DNA of 6,728 nucleotides, taken from NCBI GenBank assembly GCA_025351615.1, contig JANXVP010000035.1, positions 1 to 6,728 on the forward strand, given 5' to 3'. Origin of the DNA: Ramlibacter sp. Its GTDB lineage: Bacteria; Pseudomonadota; Gammaproteobacteria; Burkholderiales; Burkholderiaceae_C. A program made the translations under genes and the position numbers. Every line of letters begins with the position of its first letter. Within the stretch, counting starts at the first letter, position 1. Shown here one piece after another: positions 1 through 5,384 of this stretch. The notes beneath the pieces are model-generated. The model was not told the origin of the DNA. It made no database searches and worked only from the letters and a program-made list of their open reading frames with translations.

Positions 1-197
1 TTGTGTTCGACCTCGTCCAGCAGTGTTTCCAGTTCGCCGGGCTCGATGAAATCGGCGATATTGTCGTTCGCATGGAAGCGTTTGCGCGCCGCCTGGATGC
101 GCTCGCGGATCTTTACCGACATCGGTGTTCCTGCAGCACTCGAGCCGTCACCGGCGGCAGGGGCGCCGTCTGCTTTCATGGAGGGTTCGGCTTTCAT
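1..197 (-). CDS. folE: GTP cyclohydrolase I, N-terminal fragment (cut by window edge)
   Basis: GTP cyclohydrolase I converts GTP to 7,8-dihydroneopterin triphosphate, the first step of tetrahydrofolate synthesis, in the cytoplasm. Only the N-terminus is here; the catalytic zinc and GTP-binding residues lie beyond the left edge. Recognition rests on the segment beginning MSVKIRERIQAARKRF and continuing through HANDNIADFIEPGELETLL, which resembles from memory the N-terminal helix region of beta-proteobacterial FolE. The start is uncertain. In-frame ATGs occur at 203, 197, 179 and 122, and an in-frame TAG lies at 219-221, which is also the ligase stop. ATG 122 has the best ribosome site (AGGA, 6-nt spacer). 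I chose 197 because base composition becomes coding-like from about there, a GGA sits 6 nt upstream, and many homologues have some residues before the conserved block. The extra residues would form an Ala/Gly/Pro/Ser-rich tail. Family call fairly confident; start not. Confidence 0.72.
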   Translation of the reverse strand, partial: MKAEPSMKADGAPAAGDGSSAAGTPMSVKIRERIQAARKRFHANDNIADFIEPGELETLLDEVEH

Positions 198-198
198 C

Positions 199-213
199 AG
201 CATTCCAAATGCT
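199..213. repeat. Perfect 6-bp inverted repeat in the ligase-folE gap
   Basis: AGCATT and AATGCT flank a 3-nt spacer, in the AT-richer gap between the ligase stop and the folE start region. No T-run follows on either strand, so it does not look like an intrinsic terminator. It overlaps a weak promoter-like pair on the minus strand, TTGAAT at 230-225 and TGGAAT at 207-202, with 17-nt spacing and 4 of 6 consensus matches each. It might be an operator for folE, but a 6-bp dyad can arise by chance. The symmetry is seen; any function is inference. Confidence 0.3.
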
Positions 214-218
214 AACAC

Positions 219-1934
219 CTATGCATTCAAAAGGACTTCGAGGTCCTGCATTGTGTTGGCCTCGTGCAGGGGCTTGTCGAAACGGATTCGCAGCATCCTG
301 GGAAAGCGCACCGCGATCCCGCTCTTGTGGCGCGGACTGCGGTTGATGCCTTCGAAGCCGAGCTCGAACACCAGCGACGGCTTGACGCTGCGGACCGGCC
401 CGAATTTCTCCAGCGTGGTCTTGCGGATGATGGCGTCGACTTTCCTGAACTCTTCGTCGGTCAGGCCGGAGTAAGCCTTCGCAAACGCCACCAGCTGCAA
501 GGGCTCCTGCGAGTCTCCTTCGGCCCGCACCCGCACCGGCTCCTTGCGCCCGATTGCGTCCAGGACCGATTGCGCCTCGGCATGGTCCTGCGGCTCGCGA
601 TTCCAGACCGCAAACGTGTAGTCGGTGTAGAGCGACGCCCGCCTGCCATGGCCTGCCTGCGCGTAGATCAGCACGCAGTCGATGGTCATCGGGTCGATCT
701 TCCATTTCCACCACAGCCCGTCGGCCTTCGTTCGCCCCGTGCCATACGCGGCGTCCAGCCGCTTGAGCATGAACCCTTCGACGCCGAGCGCGCGCGATTG
801 CGCACGACGCCGGGCAAACTCCAGCCAGCTGGCATCGGTCTCGACCGGCGAAATCCTGAATGCCGTCCCGGCGAGCAAGGCCTCGAGCCGGTCGCGCCTT
901 TCGCGCTGCGCCAGCGCGCGGATGTCCTGCCCGTCCTGTTCCAGGATGTCGTAGGCCATGAAGGTGACCGGCACGTCCGCCAGCACCTTCTTGGTCAGCG
1001 TCTTGCGGCCGATGCGCTGCTGCAGCAACGAGAACGCGGCGGGGCGGTCCTGCTTCCACACCATGATCTCGCCATCGAGCACCGTGCCATCGGGCAGCGC
1101 CTGGGCCAGCGCGACGAGCTCGGGAAAGCGGTCGGTCACCAGTTCCTCCCCGCGCGACCAGACCCAGGTCTGGCCCTGGCGCCGGACGATCTGGCCGCGG
1201 ATGCCGTCGTATTTCCATTCCACCTGCCAGTCGGTCACCGGTCCGAGCGTGGCGGCGAAGACTTCCGGCGGCGCGTCGAGCTGATGGGCCAGGAAGAAGG
1301 GATAGGGCTGGCCGGGGTCCTGCACATCGGCCACGCCCGCCTCGCCCTGTGCGATCAGCGCCTGGAAGCGTTCCAGCGTCGGCAAGGCCTTGCCGTCGGT
1401 GTAGCCCATCATCCGCTGCGCCACCCGTTTCGCATCGACACCGCAATGCGCCGCCAGTGCCCGCTGCACCAGCAGCTTGCTGACGCCGACGCGAAATCCG
1501 CCACCCACCAGCTTGGACAGCAGGAAGCGGCCGGTCGCATCGAGTTCATTCCAGTATGAGCGGACCCGCACGGCGATCTCGGCCTCGCTCATCCCGCGCA
1601 GCGGCAGCAAGCGCTGCTCGACCCATTGCGCCAGGCCCACGTCCGAGCTTTGCGTGCCTTGGGGCAGGATGTGGGCGATGGTTTCCGCGAGGTCGCCGAC
1701 CGCCTGGTAGCACTCGTCGAACAGCCATGCCGGAATGCCCGCCACGTCGCAGGCGAGCAGCGCCAGATTGCCCATCGAGACCACCTGGCGCGGCTTGCCG
1801 CCGGCCAGGAAATACACCGCCCAGGCCGCGTCGACGGGCGCCGCCATCTCGAAGTAACGCTGCAGCGCCTCCACCTTGGCGTTGGTGGAGGTGGTCGCAT
1901 CCAGCTCGGAAAAAAGACGCGAGAACTGCTTCAT
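219..1934 (-). CDS. ATP-dependent DNA ligase (exonuclease/helicase-associated repair type)
   Basis: Seals DNA nicks through an enzyme-AMP intermediate using ATP. It is additional to the NAD-dependent LigA that bacteria use for replication and is presumed to act in repair. The 571-aa protein has an N-terminal DNA-binding domain (about 1-210), a nucleotidyltransferase core (about 215-415) and a C-terminal OB fold (about 420-560). Visible motifs are: motif I KYDGIR with the AMP-accepting K241; motif Ia around WSRGEE (259-264); motif III LDGEI (286-290); motif IIIa FMAYDIL (325-331); motif IV VEGFMLKR (385-392); motif V LWWKWK (407-412); and motif VI around RFPRMLRIRFDK (543-554). All key residues are present, so it should be active. 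The ATG overlaps the exonuclease stop (ATGA), which suggests translational coupling. It resembles the ligases of the bacterial exonuclease-ligase-Lhr helicase-phosphoesterase cluster (the P. putida PP_1105 type) rather than Ku-associated LigD. Confidence 0.95.
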   Translation of the reverse strand: MKQFSRLFSELDATTSTNAKVEALQRYFEMAAPVDAAWAVYFLAGGKPRQVVSMGNLALLACDVAGIPAWLFDECYQAVGDLAETIAHILPQGTQSSDVGLAQWVEQRLLPLRGMSEAEIAVRVRSYWNELDATGRFLLSKLVGGGFRVGVSKLLVQRALAAHCGVDAKRVAQRMMGYTDGKALPTLERFQALIAQGEAGVADVQDPGQPYPFFLAHQLDAPPEVFAATLGPVTDWQVEWKYDGIRGQIVRRQGQTWVWSRGEELVTDRFPELVALAQALPDGTVLDGEIMVWKQDRPAAFSLLQQRIGRKTLTKKVLADVPVTFMAYDILEQDGQDIRALAQRERRDRLEALLAGTAFRISPVETDASWLEFARRRAQSRALGVEGFMLKRLDAAYGTGRTKADGLWWKWKIDPMTIDCVLIYAQAGHGRRASLYTDYTFAVWNREPQDHAEAQSVLDAIGRKEPVRVRAEGDSQEPLQLVAFAKAYSGLTDEEFRKVDAIIRKTTLEKFGPVRSVKPSLVFELGFEGINRSPRHKSGIAVRFPRMLRIRFDKPLHEANTMQDLEVLLNA

Positions 1935-2953
1935 CCGGCGGCCGCTGGCTCGACGTCGGCCTCGACCGCGTCACCGCCGTATTCGGTCTCGAAGGATTCG
2001 GCCTGCAGGCCCTGCTCACCGAGGTAGCGCACCATCACCGGAATGCTGCCGTGGGTAACGATGACGCGCTGTGCCCCGGTGGCGCTGATGGCGCGCATGA
2101 GGCCTGGCCAGTCGGCATGGTCAGACAGCACGAAGCCCCGGTCATAGCCGCCGCGCCGGCGGGCGCCCCGCAGTTGCATCCACCCGCTCGCGAACGCGGT
2201 GCTGGAGTCGCCGAAGCGGCGCACCCAGGGGCCGGCAGCGGCGCTGGGCGGACAGATCACGAGAGCGCGGCGCAAGTCGGCCTTGTCGGTGACCTCGGTC
2301 ACCAGCCGCGTGGGTGGCAACTGCACGCCGGCGGCGCGGTATGCGCGATTGAGCGGTTCCACCGCTCCATGGACGATGATCGAGCCGATCGATGCATCGA
2401 CGCCGCTCAGGATGCGCTGGGCTTTCCCGAAGCTGTAGCAGGCCAGGACGCTGGCCTTGCCGGCGTCCGCATTGCGCTGCCACCAGCCGTTGATGTCGGC
2501 GAAGATCTGGTCGTCCGGGCACCAGCGGTAGATCGGCATGCCGAAGGTCGATTCGGTGATGAAGACGTCGCAAGCCACCGGCTCGAACGGATCGCAGGTG
2601 CGGTCCGGCGCCACCTTGTAGTCGCCGCTCGCCACCCAGACCTGGCCGCCATGTTCCAGCCGCACCTGCGACGACCCCAGCACATGGCCGGCGGGATGCA
2701 GCGATACGGTCACGCCGTGGTGGGTGATGGCCAGGCCGTAAGGCAGCGTCTGCAGGTCGATCTGGCCCAGCCGCACACGCAGCACGCCTGCGGCGGGCGC
2801 CGCCGCCAGATAGTGGCCGTGCCCCACCCGCGCGTGGTCGGAATGGGCATGGGTGATCACCGCCCGGGCCACCGGCCGCCATGGATCGATATAGAAATCG
2901 CCGGGCGGGCAGTACAGGCCTTCAGGCCTCTGGACGATCAGGTCAGCGGCCAT
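1931..2953 (-). CDS. Ligase-associated DNA exonuclease, metallo-beta-lactamase fold
   Basis: Predicted metal-dependent nuclease of the MBL superfamily, related to the SNM1/Artemis and CPSF-73-like proteins, in the subfamily encoded beside bacterial ATP-dependent ligases and annotated as a DNA-damage-response exonuclease. The 340-aa protein shows HAHSDHA (35-41, the HxHxDH metal motif), PAGHVLGS with H90, SGDYK with D111, SDHADW with D278 and H279, and VIVTHGS with H301. The metal-ligand set is therefore complete. There is no signal peptide or membrane segment, so it should act in the cytoplasm. The start is ATG 2953, immediately after the clsB stop (TAA-ATG, no gap), without a strong Shine-Dalgarno sequence. 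No other methionine occurs until about residue 139. Its stop overlaps the ligase start by 4 nt, which fits joint synthesis of a nuclease that trims ends and a ligase that seals them. The substrate cannot be read from sequence. Confidence 0.92.
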   Translation of the reverse strand: MAADLIVQRPEGLYCPPGDFYIDPWRPVARAVITHAHSDHARVGHGHYLAAAPAAGVLRVRLGQIDLQTLPYGLAITHHGVTVSLHPAGHVLGSSQVRLEHGGQVWVASGDYKVAPDRTCDPFEPVACDVFITESTFGMPIYRWCPDDQIFADINGWWQRNADAGKASVLACYSFGKAQRILSGVDASIGSIIVHGAVEPLNRAYRAAGVQLPPTRLVTEVTDKADLRRALVICPPSAAAGPWVRRFGDSSTAFASGWMQLRGARRRGGYDRGFVLSDHADWPGLMRAISATGAQRVIVTHGSIPVMVRYLGEQGLQAESFETEYGGDAVEADVEPAAAG

Positions 2954-4174
2954 TTACAGGTACTTCTTGCCTTGCACCGCCAGCGCGATGCGCATGAGGA
3001 AGAAGGCGACCCATTCGCCCAATCGGTGGCGCAGCGGCCGCCGTGCGTAGGCCTGCGGGTCCATGCGCCGGCCTTCATGCGACATCGCGAGCACCAGCCG
3101 GCTGCGCAGGTCGCGCGAGAAGGCTTCGTCCTGCACCAGCACGTTGGCTTCGCGGGCCAGCAGCAGGCTGAGCGGGTCGAGATTGGAGGAGCCGACGGTG
3201 GACCACAGGCCGTCGACGACGGCCACCTTGGCGTGCAGGAAGCTGGGCGAGTATTCGTAGATCTGCACACCGGCAGCCAGCAGCGCGCCGTAGATCGGCC
3301 GGGCCGCGTAGTACTGCATGAAGTATTCGTAGCGGCCCTGCAGCAGCAACTGCACCGTCACACCGCGCCGCGCCGCCCGCACCAGCGCACTGCGCATCTT
3401 GCGGCCCGGAACGAAATAGGCGTTGGCGATGATCACCTCGCTGTGGGCGCGAGCGATCGCGCGGCGGTAGGCGCGCTCGATCCGGGACCGGTTGCGGACG
3501 TTGTCCCGCAACACCAGGGCCGCCTTCGCGCGCGGCCGCCTGTCAGCGCCCCGGGCCGGCGCAGCTGCGCCCGGTCCCGGATCCCTGGCACGCAGCGATC
3601 CGACCGCGCCCGCCACCCGGGCCTGGCGCAACTGCTGCACCGCCTGCAGCCGTTGCCACAGGCGCACCATGGTGGCAAGGACCGGCGCCACCAGCGGGCC
3701 GCTGACACGCATCGCGAAATCGAATCGCGGATGCTCCAGCTGCCCGTAGGTCGGATCGTGGAAATCGTCCAGGATGTTGATGCCGCCGCAAAAAGCGGTT
3801 TCGCCGTCGATGACACACAGCTTGCGGTGCATCCGGCTCCAGTTGCCGGGCCAGAGCAGGCCGAACCTGCCGGGCGGGGCATACATCCGCCACTGGACGC
3901 CGGCCTGGATGAAGCGCTCTTCCCATGAAGACGCAATGGGCTCGGTGCCGAACCCGTCCACCACCACCATCACGGCCACCGAGCGGCGCGCCGCGCGTTC
4001 CAGGGCTTCAGCGACCTCGGCGCCCGAAGCGGTGAAGTCGAAAATATAGGTTTCCAGCCGCACCTCGTCGCGCGCGCTGTCGATCGCTTCGATCAGCGCC
4101 GGGAACATCTCCCGGCTACCCTGCAACAGATCGAGCCGGTGACCCGCACGCAGCGGGGGAATGCCGTGCGACAT
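2954..4174 (-). CDS. clsB: Cardiolipin synthase ClsB-like, phospholipase D superfamily
   Basis: Phosphatidyltransferase that makes cardiolipin (and in E. coli also phosphatidylglycerol by alcohol exchange) at the inner membrane. The 406-aa protein carries both HKD motifs of the phospholipase D superfamily: HRKLCVID (H116, K118, D123) and HAKVAVVD (H314, K316, D321, followed by GSSNLDP at 328-334). Its length is close to E. coli ClsB (about 413 aa), and it lacks the N-terminal transmembrane helices of ClsA. A Pro/Ala/Arg-rich linker (about 187-217) joins the two halves. I chose ATG 4174 over the upstream in-frame ATG 4231. The longer form would run 49 nt into the preceding gene and add a stretch unlike the family, whereas the block from residue 9 (LRAGHRLDLLQGS) is where similarity should begin. 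The gap to the preceding gene is 8 nt, and the gene order YbhP-like then ClsB is the same as in E. coli ybhP-ybhO. Confidence 0.93.
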   Translation of the reverse strand: MSHGIPPLRAGHRLDLLQGSREMFPALIEAIDSARDEVRLETYIFDFTASGAEVAEALERAARRSVAVMVVVDGFGTEPIASSWEERFIQAGVQWRMYAPPGRFGLLWPGNWSRMHRKLCVIDGETAFCGGINILDDFHDPTYGQLEHPRFDFAMRVSGPLVAPVLATMVRLWQRLQAVQQLRQARVAGAVGSLRARDPGPGAAAPARGADRRPRAKAALVLRDNVRNRSRIERAYRRAIARAHSEVIIANAYFVPGRKMRSALVRAARRGVTVQLLLQGRYEYFMQYYAARPIYGALLAAGVQIYEYSPSFLHAKVAVVDGLWSTVGSSNLDPLSLLLAREANVLVQDEAFSRDLRSRLVLAMSHEGRRMDPQAYARRPLRHRLGEWVAFFLMRIALAVQGKKYL

Positions 4175-4182
4175 GCCAGCAG

Positions 4183-4911
4183 CTAGAGTTTGAACTCGGC
4201 GATCAGCGGCAAGTGGTCGGACATCCGCCACCAGATGCGTCCCTTCGGCACCTCCAGCCCCACGGGCTTCAGGCCCCTCGAATAGACGAAATCGAGCTGG
4301 GCCAGCGGCAAACGCGCGGGAAACGTCGCGATGCGCTCGCCCACGAAATCACGAAAACCCAGGCCGTTCATGACCGGCCGCAGCTTGGTTCCCCAGTCGT
4401 TGAAGTCGCCGGCAACCATCACTGGCGCCGTCCGTGGAATCTCGCGTCCGATGTACAGGCCGAGCTGCTCGATCTGTCGGGCCCGGCTGCCGGCGATCAG
4501 CCCCAGGTGCAGCACGATGACGTGAACGGTGCGGCGTTCCACCTGGACTTCGACATGCAGCAGGCCGCGCTGCTCGAAGCGGTGGTCCGACATGTCCTCG
4601 TGGCCATGGGATACGATCGGCCAGCGCGACAGCAGCGCGTTGCCGTGCTCGCCATGCCTGGTCGTGGCGTTGGTCTGGTACACAGCCTGGTAACCCTCGG
4701 GACACAGGAAATCCGCCTGCGGCAATTCGGGCCAGCGGTGGAAATGGCGCGCTTCCTTGCGATGGAGCTTGCGGACTTCCTGCAGGCAGACGACGTCGGC
4801 GTCGAGTTGCTCCACAGCGTGGCCCAGATTGTGGATCTCCAGCCGGCGCACCGGTCCGATGCCTTGAACCCCCTTGTGGATGTTGTAGGTGGCGACCCGG
4901 AAGTTTGTCAT
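4183..4911 (-). CDS. ybhP: Endonuclease/exonuclease/phosphatase-family protein, YbhP-like
   Basis: Member of the EEP (DNase I/ExoIII/inositol-phosphatase-like) metal-dependent phosphodiesterase superfamily. The 242-aa protein has TYNIHKG with N10, LQEVR with E45, LHLGL with H135, GDFND with D169 and N171, LDFVYSR with D207, and a terminal SDH (231-233). The magnesium-binding and catalytic set is thus complete. There is no signal peptide or membrane helix. The start is ATG 4911, which overlaps the nudB stop (ATGA). The frame stays open upstream to an ATG at 5145, but that extension lies inside nudB, reads as Arg-rich shadow sequence and precedes the natural EEP first strand. Placement directly before clsB matches the E. 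coli ybhP-clsB pair, so a role linked to phospholipid or phosphodiester metabolism is possible. The substrate is unknown, and a DNA repair role is an alternative given the downstream genes. Confidence 0.9.
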   Translation of the reverse strand: MTNFRVATYNIHKGVQGIGPVRRLEIHNLGHAVEQLDADVVCLQEVRKLHRKEARHFHRWPELPQADFLCPEGYQAVYQTNATTRHGEHGNALLSRWPIVSHGHEDMSDHRFEQRGLLHVEVQVERRTVHVIVLHLGLIAGSRARQIEQLGLYIGREIPRTAPVMVAGDFNDWGTKLRPVMNGLGFRDFVGERIATFPARLPLAQLDFVYSRGLKPVGLEVPKGRIWWRMSDHLPLIAEFKL

Positions 4912-5375
4912 TCCACAAATTGTGGCAGCAACAAGATGGCCTCGGCGTTGGAAGGAGAGAAACAGGCGTCCGCGGCGTCGCGCCAAGGCAACCACCGGTA
5001 ACCGGTGTGTTCGCGCGGATTGAGCGTGACGGGCGTCGCCGCGGGCACGCACAAGCCGAAAACGTGTTCGGTGTTGCGGGTCACGCCCGCTGCGTAGCGG
5101 TGCTGCCAGCGCGGATAGATGTCGTACACATTTTCGAGGTGCCATTCGCGCAGCCCCGCATGCAGCGGCGTGCCGGGCTCGCAGGCGATCCCGGTCTCTT
5201 CCCCCACTTCGCGCGCCGCGGTCTGCACCAAGCTTTCTCCAACCTCATCCTTGCTGCCGGTCACGGACTGCCAGAACTCGCTGGCGTCGGCTCGGTTGAT
5301 CAGCAGCACGTCGAGCTCGCGCGTGTGGATCACCACCAGCACCGATTGCGGAATCTTGAAGGGACTGCGGCTCAC
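4908..5375 (-). CDS. nudB: Dihydroneopterin triphosphate diphosphatase, Nudix family
   Basis: Hydrolyses 7,8-dihydroneopterin triphosphate to the monophosphate plus pyrophosphate, the folate-pathway step after FolE. The 155-aa protein contains FWQSVTGS (34-41), the Nudix box core REVGEETGI (55-63) with the partner E47, and HRYAAGVTRNTEHVF (92-106), a signature closely matching E. coli NudB as I recall it. The spacing between G40 and E47 is one residue longer than the textbook G-x5-E; see findings. The start is GTG 5375: the frame is closed just upstream by the aspS stop itself and no ATG is available. The gap to aspS is 9 nt with no clear Shine-Dalgarno sequence, so expression probably depends on read-through and reinitiation from aspS. 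The 3' end overlaps ybhP by 4 nt. Confidence 0.93.
   Translation of the reverse strand: MSRSPFKIPQSVLVVIHTRELDVLLINRADASEFWQSVTGSKDEVGESLVQTAAREVGEETGIACEPGTPLHAGLREWHLENVYDIYPRWQHRYAAGVTRNTEHVFGLCVPAATPVTLNPREHTGYRWLPWRDAADACFSPSNAEAILLLPQFVE
4913..4925. repeat. 13-bp perfect dyad abutting the ybhP start codon
   Basis: CCACAA and TTGTGG flank a single central base. On the transcript the second arm ends 1 nt before the ybhP ATG (4911-4909), so the purine-rich GUGG that would have to serve as the ribosome site is in the arm. With a realistic 5-nt loop, four G-C/A-U pairs remain, so any hairpin would be small. It lies inside the last nudB codons, and a ribosome finishing nudB would melt it. 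The symmetry is seen; a role in coupling nudB to ybhP translation is inference. Confidence 0.35.
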
Positions 5376-5384
5376 GCTAAATGG

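Noticed and set aside
199..240. Intrinsic terminator after the ligase gene
   Set aside because: The dyad there is short and AT-containing and is not followed by a T-run on either strand.
148..1446. 432-codon minus-strand open frame overlapping the ligase and the folE start
   Set aside because: Out-of-frame shadow of the ligase; the product is Arg/Gly/Ala-rich with no family motif, whereas the ligase frame has every catalytic motif.
264..1559. 431-codon plus-strand open frame opposite the ligase
   Set aside because: Antisense shadow with no domain-like pattern and no ribosome site or neighbour supporting it.
1556..3928. 790-codon open frame on the plus strand, antisense to ligase, exonuclease and clsB
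   Set aside because: It crosses three well-supported minus-strand genes, its product is His/Arg/Pro/Ala-rich with no recognisable domain, and long antisense frames are expected in GC-rich codon-biased DNA.
4145..4170. CGCACG/CGTGCG inverted repeat just inside clsB
   Set aside because: A 6-bp stem with a 14-nt loop in GC-rich coding sequence is likely by chance and has no terminator or operator context.
4912..5145. Possible 78-residue N-terminal extension of the YbhP-like protein
   Set aside because: It would lie entirely within nudB in another frame, is Arg-rich and unlike an EEP protein, and ATG 4911 gives the family's normal beginning.
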